Assembly: GCA_029194665.1 (NCBI GenBank)
Contig: JARFXO010000002.1
Location: forward strand, 124,001-188,000
DNA from: Nitrospira sp.
GTDB taxonomy: Bacteria > Nitrospirota > Nitrospiria > Nitrospirales > Nitrospiraceae
Direction of reading: 5' to 3'
DNA: 64,000 nucleotides
Shown here one piece after another: positions 55,108-64,000 of the stretch (the first letter of the stretch is position 1; each line of letters begins with the position of its first letter). Position numbers and translations under genes: made by a program. The notes under the pieces are model-generated. The model did not search any database, was not told the DNA's origin, and saw only the letters and a program-made list of their open reading frames with translations.

Positions 55108-56118
55108 ATGCTTATTACTTTGACTCCGGTGACAGTAATTCGATGAGAGAAATGGGGCTTTTCTGTGCCGAGATTCCCAGCAAAGTTTGAAAAGCGGCCA
55201 TCGGGGTCTTACGCCGGTTGAAACGAAAGACAAACTCGTCCAAATAGCTCGGAAGATGCTTGGGGTCAACACCGTGATGCGTGCCGTTCAGCCACGCCTT
55301 GAGATTGCTGAATACGCGGTGGATGTGGGGAAACCGTCGCGCGGCTTGGCGAGGATCACCGACGACGCGGATGTGATGTTGGTACTCTCCCAGGGCTGAC
55401 TCCGAGTACCCACGCCAACCGTCGGTTCTTACTTTGCTGCCGCCTTCCACGTGTTGCGTCAGAAACGCACCCAGCGCCATCCCGCTGGCATCGGCAATCG
55501 GCGCGAGCCGGAGCCGGCCTGCGCGTTCTCGGCGCTTGCCCTGGACATCGGTGTAGACCAGCACTTCCACCGCACCGGCCACAAGGCTTTTATGCGCTCC
55601 TGCGGCAACTCCGCGGCCCTTCTTGCCTTTTACCGGTCCTCCGATGTGTGTTTCATCCACCTCCACAAGCCCCGAGAGTTGTGTGCGGTTGTCATTGACC
55701 ATCCCCTTGCGCAGCCGATGGAGCAGGTGCCAGGCGTGTTGATACCCGCCAATCCCAAGCTGTCGCTGTAGTTGCAATGCGCTGATTCCAGGAGTGTGCG
55801 TCGAAACCAAGTAGGCTGCCCAGAACCACTCTTGGATCGGTACGTGCGAACGATGCATGATCGTACCCGTGGTCGGTGAAGTTTGACGCCCGCACTGCGG
55901 GCATTCGAAGACGTAGCGCGTCTGATTCAGCCACGCCTTTTTACCCGAGCATGTCGGGCAAACGAAGCCATCGGGCCACCGGCATTGAACCAGGTAGTCC
56001 CGGCAGGCTTCGGAGGTCGAGAATCGCTGACGAAACTCCCGCACGTCCTTAGGATAACCCAGTCGCCCCATTGCTGGAGAGTGCCAAAAGAGCTAACCGG
56101 AGTCAAAGTAATAAGCAT
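55108..56118 (-). mobile_element. IS1595-family (ISXO2-like) insertion sequence inside hsdR
   Basis: 1011 bp with perfect 23-bp terminal inverted repeats beginning ATGCTTATTACTTTGACTCC. ATGGCGCTTT flanks both sides (55098-55107 and 56119-56128). This family usually makes 8-bp duplications, so two of the ten may be chance. One transposase gene, intact. Confidence 0.88.
55115..56071 (-). CDS. IS1595-family transposase
   Basis: 318 residues. N-terminal zinc ribbon CPTCSGKKAWLNQTRYVFEC then PQCGRQTS; the DDE-type catalytic domain shows LVEVDETHIGGPVKGKKGRG (first Asp) , VRTDGWRGYS (second Asp) and FSNLKAWLNGTHHGVDPKHL followed by YLDEFVFRFNRR, as in the ISXO2 branch. Complete and probably active. 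It reads in the same direction as the gene it interrupts. Confidence 0.92.
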   Translation of the reverse strand: MGRLGYPKDVREFRQRFSTSEACRDYLVQCRWPDGFVCPTCSGKKAWLNQTRYVFECPQCGRQTSPTTGTIMHRSHVPIQEWFWAAYLVSTHTPGISALQLQRQLGIGGYQHAWHLLHRLRKGMVNDNRTQLSGLVEVDETHIGGPVKGKKGRGVAAGAHKSLVAGAVEVLVYTDVQGKRRERAGRLRLAPIADASGMALGAFLTQHVEGGSKVRTDGWRGYSESALGEYQHHIRVVGDPRQAARRFPHIHRVFSNLKAWLNGTHHGVDPKHLPSYLDEFVFRFNRRKTPMAAFQTLLGISAQKSPISLIELLSPESK

Positions 56119-58825
56119 ATGGCGCTTTTCTCCTCCAGCAACGCGGCGATCTCCCTGACCCGGTCGCGCAGACGCGCGAACCCTGGCTCGGCACGCAGCA
56201 AGGCGAGCTGTAGACTCAGAGCGAGCAGATCGAAGCGTTTTGCTTCCTCGTTCTCGGGATCGAGTTCAGAGGGCAGCCCCGCGACCTCATGAGAAAGTTC
56301 GGCCAGCGCTTCGTTCGCCAGCACGACCCAGGCTTCGGGCTTCGCGTATTTTTCGACCAGACGCCGATGGGGCCGCACGACGAAGTTATCAAGGTTCATG
56401 GCAGCGACTTCCCGTTGCAGCAGATCCGCGACGGATCGTCTCAGGTCCTCCTTCGTCGCCGGTCCACCATAGGTTGCGAATGCTTCCTTCACCGCCGTCA
56501 CCAGCTTCTCGTGCGAAGCACAATCCAGTGCTGCAAGGAGTTCCAATCGTGCATTGAAGAGCCGCTTTCCCAGAGAAGCTCCCACCATGCCATCAGTCGC
56601 AGGAATGTCCTGACTGAAGTACTCGAGATTTTGGCAGTAATCGAAAAGATAGAAGGACTCCTTGTGTTGCCCTGGCCCGAGCAAGTCGAGACAGAGCCGC
56701 GTACCACGCCCCACCATCTGCCAGAACTTCGTCTTCGACCGCACCAGTTTGAAGAAGACGAGGTTCAGAACCTCCGGCACATCGATGCCCGTGTCGAGCA
56801 TGTCTACCGAGATCGCGATATGCGGCGCCTTGTCTTTGTTCGAGAAATTATCGATCAGGCTCTGTGCATACTCGGTCTTGAAGGTGATCACCCTCGCAAA
56901 TTCACCCCTGTAGTGCGGATAGTTGGCATTAAATCGTTCGGCGATGAAGTCCGCATGTTGCTGATCTTGGCAAAGATGATCGTCTTGCCCAACCGGTCGC
57001 CTCCGGCAATCGTGAGCCCGCGCGTCATCAGGTGTTCCAACACCTTGTCTACCGTGTCTTTGTTGAAGAGCCACTTGTTCACCGCCTCGGACTCCACGCG
57101 GCTAGGCACGGCGCCATCGTCGTCCCACTCCAGCGCGTCCCACTGGTCCTTTTCTTCCTCCGACAGGTCGGCGTACGTGATGCCCTCCCGCTGGAACCTC
57201 AGAGGTACTGAAACGGCCTGAGCCGGTACGAGAAATCCATCGCGGACTGCCTCTTCCAATGAGTAGGCATCGGTCGGTACGCCGTTTTCGAGATCGAAGA
57301 GGCTGTAGGTATTGCGATCGACCTCGTCCTTCGGCGTGGCCGTCAACCCGACGAGCAAAGAATCGAAGTAATCGAAGATCGCGCGGTACTTCTGGAATAC
57401 CGAGCGGTGCGCCTCGTCAATGATCACAAGATCAAAATGTCCGACGCCGAAGCGCCGCTGGCTATCTGCAGTCTCGTCGATCAACCCCATCATCGTCGGA
57501 TAGGTCGAGACGTAGACGCGCCCTTCGGCTTCTTTCTCGGTGACCAAATTTACCGGCGAAGCATCAGGTAGATAAGTTTTAAACGCATTGACTGCTTGGC
57601 GGACCAATGCCACGCGGTCGGCGAGGAAGAGCACGCGCTTGACCCAGTTGCAGCACAGCAACAGGTCGCAGAGGGCGATCACCGTGCGCGTCTTGCCGGC
57701 GCCGGTTGCCATGACGAGCAGAGCCTTGCGGTCGTGGTCGCGCTCGAACGCTTCGGCGATGCGCCGGATGGCCCGCGTCTGGTAATGGCGCTCGACGATT
57801 GTCGAGTTTATCGGGGCCTCCCCTAGCAATCGCCGCGTCTCGCGGCGCTGGATAACTAACTCAAGCTCTGCCTTCTTGTAGAAGCCTTGCACCCGACGTG
57901 GCGGGTAGCGAGCGTCGTCCCAGATCCAATGTTCGTAACCGTTGGAATAGAAGATGACTGGTCGCCGGCCTGACTGCTGTTCCAGGCAATCAGCATAGAG
58001 TTTCGCCTGCTGCTGCCCGACTCGCGCATCGCGTCTCGTGCGCTTGGCCTCCCCCAGTCCTAGCGGCTTGCCATCGTCACCCCACAGCACATAATCCACG
58101 AAACCCTTACCCTGATCGTTCGGCATGCCGCTGACCTCGAACTCCCGATCGCGTGGCTGATCGAGCAACCATCCCGCTTCTTTGAGTAAGAGGTCGATGA
58201 AGTAATCACGGGTCTCGGCCTCTGAGTAATCGTGGGTGTCGGGTTGTGCAACCGCTGCCTTCTTTGCTTGGGCGACTTCGGCGCGCAGGCGCTTCAGTTC
58301 ATCATCCAGCGCTGTCTTGTCGGCAAGCAGCGCTGCGAGGCTCTCGTCCTGTTCGCGCAGACGGGCTTCCAGCGTCTGCAACTGCTCGGAGGTGTGCCTC
58401 GCAGCCGGCACAGGCCGGGGAATCGCCGACAGATCGAAGGTGAGTCCGGCATCCGGTCGCTCGGAGCGAGCATAGGTGCGAGCGAACCAGTAGGCCACAT
58501 GGAACAGTTCCCGGATAGCAGCGAGCGCATCCGACTCCGGTACAGGACGATGACTATGCACCGCGCGGTTACCGAGCTGATTGATCACCCGTGCTTTGCT
58601 GAAGACGGCTTCACCTGCCACCAGCTTGAAGCTCGGCTCATGGATCAGCGCCGACAGGTTGTCTTGATAGGGGAGCTTCAGCGCCGCATCGTGCTTGTAG
58701 GCCCAACTCACCGCCAGCTCCAGCGTGCGACGGGCGTAGAAGCAGGCAGTTCGCGGATCGGCACGCCCCCTTCGATGCCGCCTCGAAGACGGCGGCCCAT
58801 TCGCGCCGGAGGAAGGCGAACTGGC

Positions 58826-59731
58826 TCACGGTGTGCTCTCCAGTTCCGCTGTCAGTTCGTCCACATAGCGTCGATAGCTGAACACTCGGTCACGCTGCCG
58901 GTTGGTCAACTCAGCAACAATACCGAGACGCTCCAAATGGGCGAGCGATTTGTTGACCGTCGCGGCGGTCAACCGCGTAGCCTTGACAAGTGCTGCGGAC
59001 GTCGCCAGCGGCTGCTTCTGCATGGCCTGATGCACGGCGAGGGCGGACGGCGCCGCCCGACCAAGCACCGCGATGCGGTCGCGGTCGGCGTTGACCAGTG
59101 ACAGCAGCGCATTCGCCGTACCCGTCGCCTGCGAGGCACTGACCTGTACGCCCTCGGCGAAGAAGTCCAACCAGCGCTCCCAGTCGCCGTGAAAACGCAC
59201 GCCGTTGAGCAGGTCGTAATACAACGCGCGGTGCGTCTTGAAGTACAGACTGGGGTAGAGCATCGGCGCGCGCAGCACGCCGTCGGCGACCAGCTGCAGC
59301 ACGATCAGCAACCGTCCCATGCGACCATTTCCATCCAGAAAGGGATGGATGGTCTCGAACTGCACATGCGCGAGCGCCGCCTTGATGAGCGGCGGCGTCG
59401 GCTCTGGCACGTCGTTCAAGAATTGCTCGAATCGCGTGAGACAGTCCGCCAGGGCGTCGACCGGGGGCGGCACGAACGCTGCCTTACCGGGCCGCGTGCC
59501 GCCGATCCAGACCTGCGAGCGTCGCACCTCACCCGGCGTCTTCCCGCGGCCGCGGGGATGCGACATCAAGACCTTGTGCATGCCGCACAGCAGCCGCATG
59601 GAGGGCGGCAGCCCGCCGCGCAACGATTTCAGTCCCTGTTCGAGTGCCGCGACACAGCGGCTCACTTCACGCGCATCCTCCACCGGCACGCCGGGCTGCT
59701 CGTCGATCTCGTAGAGCAAGAGATCCGCAAG
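58826..59731 (-). pseudogene. fic: fic gene, 3' part (split by IS21-family element)
   Basis: Carries the active-site motif HPFLDGNGRMGR (HPFx(D/E)GNGRxxR) in HVQFETIHPFLDGNGRMGRL, so the product would be an AMP- or other nucleotidyl-transferring Fic enzyme, plus a C-terminal winged helix (SAALVKATRLTAATVNKSLA). The first ~90 residues are on the far side of the insertion (61978-62244). A downstream Met (MLYEIDEQPGVPV lacks only the N-terminus) could yield a truncated protein that keeps the catalytic core but loses the inhibitory helix SSQIEG. The gene sits between hsdS and hsdR, a frequent location for Fic in type I loci. Confidence 0.85.
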
Positions 59732-59874
59732 TGTCAGCGGTCATGCAATAATCCCCAGATGTGGTCAATGAATTCTCCCCACCCTCTCACCGAAGGAGGG
59801 ATGTGATGGAACTTGACGATAGCAAGGAGACAACGATCATACCGTCCCAGGTAGACCACACTCGGGAGGTATGT

Positions 59875-61143
59875 ATGGTGGATCAAGAGCGGTGGGCGGA
59901 GATTCGACGGTTGCGTCATGAAGAGCGGGGATCCATTTCAGGGATTGCGCGGCGGTTGGACCTGGATCGGAAGACCGTGCGGCGCAGTCTGCAGCAGACG
60001 ACGTGGCAACCCTATCGCCGAGCGGCGATGACGGAGACGCTGCTGACCGCCCATGCCGACTTTGTGCGGACCCGTGCGTCGCAGGTTAATTATTCGGCGC
60101 GGATTCTCTATCAGGAACTGCGAGCGAGCCACGAGTACATCGGCAGTTATGAGACGGTGAAGCGAGGGGTGGCGCCGCTGCGTGAGGGTCAGCTGCAGGC
60201 GGAGCGGGCCCTCCTCCGCTTTGAGACACCGCCGGGCCAGCAGAGTCAGATTGATTGGGGCCAAGCCACCGTGCCCTTCCGCGCCGGCCCGACGGTGGTG
60301 CACGTGTTCGTGTTGACGTTGGGGTTCAGCCGACGTGGGTTCTATTACGCCTGTGCCGATGAGCGGCTGGCGCAGTTTCTCGAGGCCCATGAACGGGCTT
60401 TTGCGCATTTCGGTGGCCACACGCGAGAGCATCTGTATGACCGACCGCGAACCGTCTGTTATGCGGATGAGACGGGGCGGCGGCTCTGGAATCCCACCTT
60501 CAAAGCCTTCGCCGACTATTGGGGCTTTGAGCCGCGCGTGTGTCGGCCCTATCGGGCCCAGACCAAGGGTAAGGTCGAATCCGGCGTGAAATATCTGAAA
60601 CGGAACTTTCTGCCGGGACGAACGTTTGTCGATCTGGTGGACTTTCAAACCCAACTTGACGAATGGACCGCGACAATTGCCGACCGCCGCATCCATGGCA
60701 CGACGCATGAGGAGCCACTCGTCCGGTTTGCGCGAGAACGCAACCACCTGGTCCCGCTGGCGGACCAGCGCGCCTTCCAGCAGGAGGCGCGCGTCTCACG
60801 GATCGTGGCCGAGGACTATTTGGTCAGCCTGGCGACGAACCGCTACTCCGTGCCCTTCCGGCTCATTGGTCAGCGGGTTGAAGTGCAACGACGGGGGGAC
60901 ACGGTCCACATCTTTCACCGTGACCAAGAGATCGCGACGCACCCGGTGCTCCCGGGCCAGCACCAATTCCGAATCCAGCCCGAGCACGGCCCTGGAGCCA
61001 GTGCGCGTCTCGCCCGCCACCGTCGGTCCACGGTGAGCGATCGGTCCCCTCGCCCCGATGCCTTGCCGGAGGTCGAAGTGCGGGATCTGGCCTGGTACGA
61101 GGCGGTGTGTGAGCGCACGGCGTCGCAGGAGGGGCGGCCATGA
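59875..61143 (+). CDS. istA: IS21-family transposase IstA
   Basis: 422 residues from the ATG at 59875, chosen for the GGGAGG ribosome site; two earlier in-frame starts (59761, 59806) exist. N-terminal helix-turn-helix SISGIARRLDLDRKTVRRSL, then the integrase core QQSQIDWGQATVPFRAGPTV (first Asp), YADETGRRLWNPTFKAFADY and KGKVESGVKYLKRNFLPGRT (Asp-Asp-Glu pattern of IstA), and a basic C-terminus. Intact. Confidence 0.93.
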   Translation: MVDQERWAEIRRLRHEERGSISGIARRLDLDRKTVRRSLQQTTWQPYRRAAMTETLLTAHADFVRTRASQVNYSARILYQELRASHEYIGSYETVKRGVAPLREGQLQAERALLRFETPPGQQSQIDWGQATVPFRAGPTVVHVFVLTLGFSRRGFYYACADERLAQFLEAHERAFAHFGGHTREHLYDRPRTVCYADETGRRLWNPTFKAFADYWGFEPRVCRPYRAQTKGKVESGVKYLKRNFLPGRTFVDLVDFQTQLDEWTATIADRRIHGTTHEEPLVRFARERNHLVPLADQRAFQQEARVSRIVAEDYLVSLATNRYSVPFRLIGQRVEVQRRGDTVHIFHRDQEIATHPVLPGQHQFRIQPEHGPGASARLARHRRSTVSDRSPRPDALPEVEVRDLAWYEAVCERTASQEGRP

Positions 61144-61922
61144 ACGCGGCGCAACTGGAACGGCTCCGTGACCAACTCACGCGCCTACGGCTCTTGAAGA
61201 GTCGGGAGCGGCTGGAGGCCCTCTTACAAGAAGCGGCCGTCAAGGAGCTGCCCTATGCCGACTTCCTCGACCAGGTGCTCGGCGAAGAAGTCGCGTCCAA
61301 GACCGCGAAGAACATTGCGATGCGGACGAGTTTGGCGCGATTTCCATTCGTCAAGAGTCTGGAGGTCTTCGACTTCAGCTACCAGCCTTCGTTGGATAAG
61401 AAGCAGATTCAGCAGGTGGCGACCTGCCACTTCATCGAGCACGGCGAGAATGTCGTGATCTTGGGGCCGCCCGGTGTGGGCAAAAGCCACCTGGCCATCG
61501 GGCTAGGGCTGCAAGCCATTGCCCAGGGCTATCGGGTGTTGTTCACGACAGCCGCCGCCATGATCGCTACGCTGACTCGGGCGCTCACGGAGAATCGGCT
61601 GGAGGACAAGCTGAAGCTCTATACCATTCCCCGGTTGCTGATCATTGATGAGATCGGCTATCTGCCCATTGACCGCACCGGGGCCAACTTGTTCTTTCAG
61701 CTCATCTCACGCCGCTATGAGAAGGGGCCGATGATTTTGACCAGTAACCAGAGTTTCGGGGCTTGGGGCGAGGTGTTTGGCGACCGGGTGCTGGCGACTG
61801 CGATCCTGGATCGGGTGCTCCACCACGCGATCACCATCAACATCCGGGGCCATTCCTACCGGCTGAAGGAGAAACTCAAAGCCGGACTTGTGCGGGTCGA
61901 AGAAGCGTCAACGACAACCTAA
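61140..61922 (+). CDS. istB: IS21-family ATP-binding helper IstB
   Basis: 260-residue AAA+ protein of the DnaC/IstB class: Walker A ILGPPGVGKSHLAIGL, Walker B RLLIIDEIGYLPIDRTGAN, sensor ILTSNQSFGAWGEVF and the arginine near DRVLHHAITINIRGHSYRL. It oligomerises on DNA and activates IstA at the target. ATG overlaps the istA stop (ATGA). Intact. Confidence 0.94.
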   Translation: MNAAQLERLRDQLTRLRLLKSRERLEALLQEAAVKELPYADFLDQVLGEEVASKTAKNIAMRTSLARFPFVKSLEVFDFSYQPSLDKKQIQQVATCHFIEHGENVVILGPPGVGKSHLAIGLGLQAIAQGYRVLFTTAAAMIATLTRALTENRLEDKLKLYTIPRLLIIDEIGYLPIDRTGANLFFQLISRRYEKGPMILTSNQSFGAWGEVFGDRVLATAILDRVLHHAITINIRGHSYRLKEKLKAGLVRVEEASTTT

Positions 61923-61977
61923 CGGGGTGGGGAATTTTCGATGACCATAACTGGGGCAATTTGGATGACCCTTGACA

Positions 61978-62244
61978 CGCAAGTGAAGATTGCGTGCCCT
62001 CGATCTGCGAGGACAGGACCGCCTCCTTGCGGATGAAGCTGTAGAGCAACAGCGCGGCGTTGGGCAGATGCGCCGAGAGCGCATCCAGGCGACCCAATGC
62101 CACCAACGCATCGTCGAAACGCCGACGCAGCGCAGGCGACCAGGCGATGGCCGGCTCGGGCGGCAACGGCGCCGGCACAAACGCCTTGAACCGCTCGTCG
62201 GTCGTAGCGACCTCGACGTATGTTCCAGGTGGGCGTCTGTGCAT
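61978..62244 (-). pseudogene. fic: fic gene, 5' part (upstream of IS21 insertion)
   Basis: From the ATG at 62244: HRRPPGTYVEVATTDERFKA, then PEPAIAWSPALRRRFDDALV and the inhibitory-helix block KEAVLSSQIEGTQSSL, ending at the element. Joined to the part at 58826-59731 after removing one CGCAAG copy, it gives one Fic protein of about 390 residues. S/TxxxE(G/N)-type inhibition motif is SSQIEG. Confidence 0.85.
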
Positions 62245-62371
62245 GGCGACACACAACCTAAAATAAGGATGGGCGTTATTTTAGGATGTGCTGAGAAGGT
62301 AAATCAATGAGCGGGCTTGATTGAGGCTCGCCGGAGCATGGTAATGGTGAAGCGCGGGACGAAGGACATGG

Positions 62372-63475
62372 CTAGAGTTCTCCCCGGAAGGCGCGGAATT
62401 GCAGCGCGCCGAAAAGCCGGTCGATCCCAGCTACCGACCGGTAATGATCTGCCTTCAATTGCTCTATAGCAGCAATACGTCGTGCGAACTCACGTTGCAG
62501 AAGCAGTGGTGGAGCGGGCACTGGAATACGGTCCAGGTTACCCCGATTGAGTTTCGGTTGTGCCGTGCCGGACAGGAACGGCTTCAGATCGGTCCGTTCG
62601 ATTACATGTTCCAAGAACCGCAAGTCCGCACGATCATTTTCCGCGATCACGTGGGCATGGTTGTTCACCCAATACTTCCCGCGCGCCATGAAGGCGACGG
62701 GTGTCACGCGTGCGACGAGGTTTGCGCCATCCTCACCGATAAGGAGCCTTTCACCTTCAAAGATGAAGTCGTCCACCCAGTCAATAATTCCCGATGCGCC
62801 GTAGTAGGCGAACATACCCTGCCTACCATCACGATCAGATGCTTTTACAGGGACGCGAAGTGAATCCTGATTCTCACCGAGCTGGCCGAAAGACACGGTT
62901 GGCCATCCCTTCGGATTCGTGATCGGATCGCCGAACATGTCGAGGAAGATGGATTGGGTGAGGGTATCGAGCTTCGCGAGGGCAGCGCGGCGCTTGGCCC
63001 GCAATTCGTCCGCCTTGTCCAGGATCGCCGCAATCCGCCGCTGCTCGGGGAGGGACGGAAATGGAACTACAATTTGAGCCGCCCCCGCTTGAGTGAGCTT
63101 CCCTCGTGTTGTTCCCGTGACCCACGGAGTTACGTCATAGTTCTCAAGAACCCGGCAAAGGAATCGTAAATCCAGTTCCGCATGTGGCCGCAAAACGTGG
63201 GCGTGGTTGTTAACCCACGTTTTGCCGGATATCCCATAAGCAATTCCTCGCTCAGGATCTTCAAAATGCCCGCCATCTTCAGCAAGAAGAACGAGCGGTT
63301 CATCGAAAATGAATTCATCGATCGTCCCCTGCTGACCGTTGGCTCCGTAGTAGGGATATGGACCAGGACGCCGGTCTGACTCAGTGATGGGCCGGCGCAT
63401 GCTGTCCAGGAACTCCACAACGTCCCCGAGTCGCTTGGTCGGAAAAGTCCCTGCCACTGAACTGCGGGAGATCAT
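62372..63475 (-). CDS. hsdS: type I restriction specificity subunit HsdS
   Basis: 367 residues with two target-recognition domains. First TRD about 1-150 with PYPYYGANGQQGTIDEFIFD; central conserved spacer LPEQRRIAAILDKADELRAK then RRAALAKLDTLTQSIFLDMF; second TRD with MFAYYGASGIIDWVDDFIFE; C-terminal repeat LLLQREFARRIAAIEQLKAD. It gives the complex its DNA sequence specificity and overlaps the hsdM stop by 4 bp. Intact, so methylation by HsdM-HsdS may continue without restriction. Confidence 0.92.
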   Translation of the reverse strand: MISRSSVAGTFPTKRLGDVVEFLDSMRRPITESDRRPGPYPYYGANGQQGTIDEFIFDEPLVLLAEDGGHFEDPERGIAYGISGKTWVNNHAHVLRPHAELDLRFLCRVLENYDVTPWVTGTTRGKLTQAGAAQIVVPFPSLPEQRRIAAILDKADELRAKRRAALAKLDTLTQSIFLDMFGDPITNPKGWPTVSFGQLGENQDSLRVPVKASDRDGRQGMFAYYGASGIIDWVDDFIFEGERLLIGEDGANLVARVTPVAFMARGKYWVNNHAHVIAENDRADLRFLEHVIERTDLKPFLSGTAQPKLNRGNLDRIPVPAPPLLLQREFARRIAAIEQLKADHYRSVAGIDRLFGALQFRAFRGEL

Positions 63476-64000
63476 CCCAACATCCCTTCCAACTCCTTCA
63501 TCCCTCGCTGGATCTCCTCTTCCAGCTTCGCCAGCTCGGCGAGGATCTCCTTCGGCGGACGGTGTTCGACCGCCTCATGCACGACTTCCTTGTAGCGGTT
63601 CAATGAGAGGTCGTAGCCCTGGGCTGCAATGTCGGCCCTCGGCACGCAGAAACTCTGCGCGGTACGTGGGCGTTCTCGTTCAGACCCAGCGCGTTGGGTC
63701 CAGCGCGCGAGTACGTCCGGGAGGTTGTTCTTCGCATGTTCGTCTTCAGTGAACGGCGCGCGGGGCACTGGGCCGAGCTTGTCTTCGGGCAGGAGCGGCG
63801 TGCGCTTGTCGTCGAGGCTCCAGCCATCGGCCTCGACATCGTAGAACCAGACAAAGTCGGTACCACCTGAGTTTGTCTTGGTGAACACAAGAATCGCGGT
63901 CGAGACGCCTGCATAGGGCTTGAATACCCCGCCTGGCAGCTTGATCACTGCATCGAGCTTCTGCTCTTCCACCAGGATGCGTCGCAGTTCCTTGTGTGCC
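63472..64000 (-). CDS. hsdM: type I methyltransferase subunit HsdM, C-terminal part (5' end outside window)
   Basis: Last ~176 codons, still open at the window edge (HKELRRILVEEQKLDAVIKL). GGVFKPYAGVSTAILVFTKT and FVWFYDVEADGWSLDDKRTP are typical of HsdM after the NPPF motif, which is not visible. The C-terminus pairs with HsdS (DLSLNRYKEVVHEAVEHRPP). First of the operon hsdM-hsdS-fic-hsdR. Confidence 0.9.
   Translation of the reverse strand, partial: AHKELRRILVEEQKLDAVIKLPGGVFKPYAGVSTAILVFTKTNSGGTDFVWFYDVEADGWSLDDKRTPLLPEDKLGPVPRAPFTEDEHAKNNLPDVLARWTQRAGSERERPRTAQSFCVPRADIAAQGYDLSLNRYKEVVHEAVEHRPPKEILAELAKLEEEIQRGMKELEGMLG

Larger units (their letters stand above)
54407..58829 (-). pseudogene. 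hsdR: type I restriction subunit gene hsdR, split by IS1595 and two frameshifts
   Basis: The gene starts at GTG 58829, overlapping the fic stop (MSQFAFLRREWAAVFEAASK). A shift near 58770 moves it to the next frame (...LAVSWAYKHDAALKLPYQDN). Then come the nuclease DYVLWGDDGKPLGLGEAKRT (PD-(D/E)XK), MATGAGKTRTVIAL (Walker A) and VIIDEAHRS (motif II). A second shift near 56960 splits AKTIIFAK from QQHADFIAERFNANY. The protein is finally cut by the insertion element at 55108-56118, after [25 protein letters not shown] to the end lies at 54407-55107. Removing the element and one flanking 10-bp copy restores the frame exactly. With three lesions the restriction enzyme cannot be made. Confidence 0.88.
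59732..61977 (+). mobile_element. IS21-family insertion sequence inside fic
   Basis: 2246 bp, ends TGTCAGCGGTCATGCAATAA on the left and, as inverted repeat, TGTCAAGGGTCATCCAAATT on the right. Six-bp target duplication CGCAAG (59726-59731 and 61978-61983). Carries istA and istB overlapping by 4 bp. The restored fic frame (GTQSSL-ADLL-LYEIDEQ) is perfect, so the insertion is recent. Confidence 0.93.

Overview
The window is bacterial, moderately GC-rich and clearly from a Gram-negative organism: it carries a TolC-type outer-membrane efflux protein, an RND pump and a giant RTX protein. The overall style (HME-RND efflux, many decayed toxin-antitoxin modules, large RTX protein) would fit a Nitrospira-like genome, but no gene here fixes the taxon and I hold that only as a suspicion.

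Layout. (1) 1-4.8 kb, + strand: end of a Y-family polymerase gene, an error-prone DnaE-type polymerase alpha subunit and a DUF72 gene, a DNA-damage mutagenesis cassette. (2) 4.9-12.7 kb: a decayed accessory zone with a family of ~115-residue unknown proteins, a MobC-like remnant, the 3' end of an hsdM gene, an intact HigBA pair, a membrane coiled-coil protein, and duplicated or deleted scraps. (3) 13.0-21.9 kb, - strand: a three-gene operon of an AddB-like nuclease, an AddA/UvrD-like helicase-nuclease and a SNF2/RapA-like translocase, a candidate DNA-processing defence module. (4) 22.4-26.0 kb: mobilisation module (VirD2-like relaxase, MobC, and a candidate oriT with a TATCCTG nic core), a lipoprotein and small element-associated genes. 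(5) 26.6-33.7 kb: a dense toxin-antitoxin zone: BrnTA (toxin frameshifted), HTH/PIN pair (toxin broken), a DUF1778 antitoxin paired with an unknown 358-residue protein, AbiEi/AbiEii between two ~250-bp hairpin-rich direct repeats, a second intact BrnTA with its operator, and a TacA antitoxin with a truncated acetyltransferase toxin. (6) At 33904-33948 the 3' half of a tRNA-Phe gene including CCA marks the right attachment site of an integrated element. The intact tRNA and the integrase must lie to the left, outside the window.

To the right of that boundary: a heavy-metal RND efflux operon cusC-B-A with a small cytochrome c at its end (34.1-40.2 kb), a SpoU/TrmH-family RNA methyltransferase, two small genes, and a 3480-residue RTX protein with an N-terminal lipase-like domain, translationally coupled to a secreted-protein gene (42.2-54.2 kb). 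From 54.4 kb to the right end lies a type I restriction operon, hsdM-hsdS-fic-hsdR on the - strand. Its fic gene is split by an IS21-family element (6-bp target duplication) and hsdR is split by an IS1595-family element and also carries two frameshifts, so the restriction subunit is dead while hsdM and hsdS look intact.

The most interesting parts are the hairpin-rich repeats bracketing AbiE, the AddAB-SNF2 operon, the DUF1778/unknown-protein pair, the candidate oriT and the family of small paralogues in the decayed zone.
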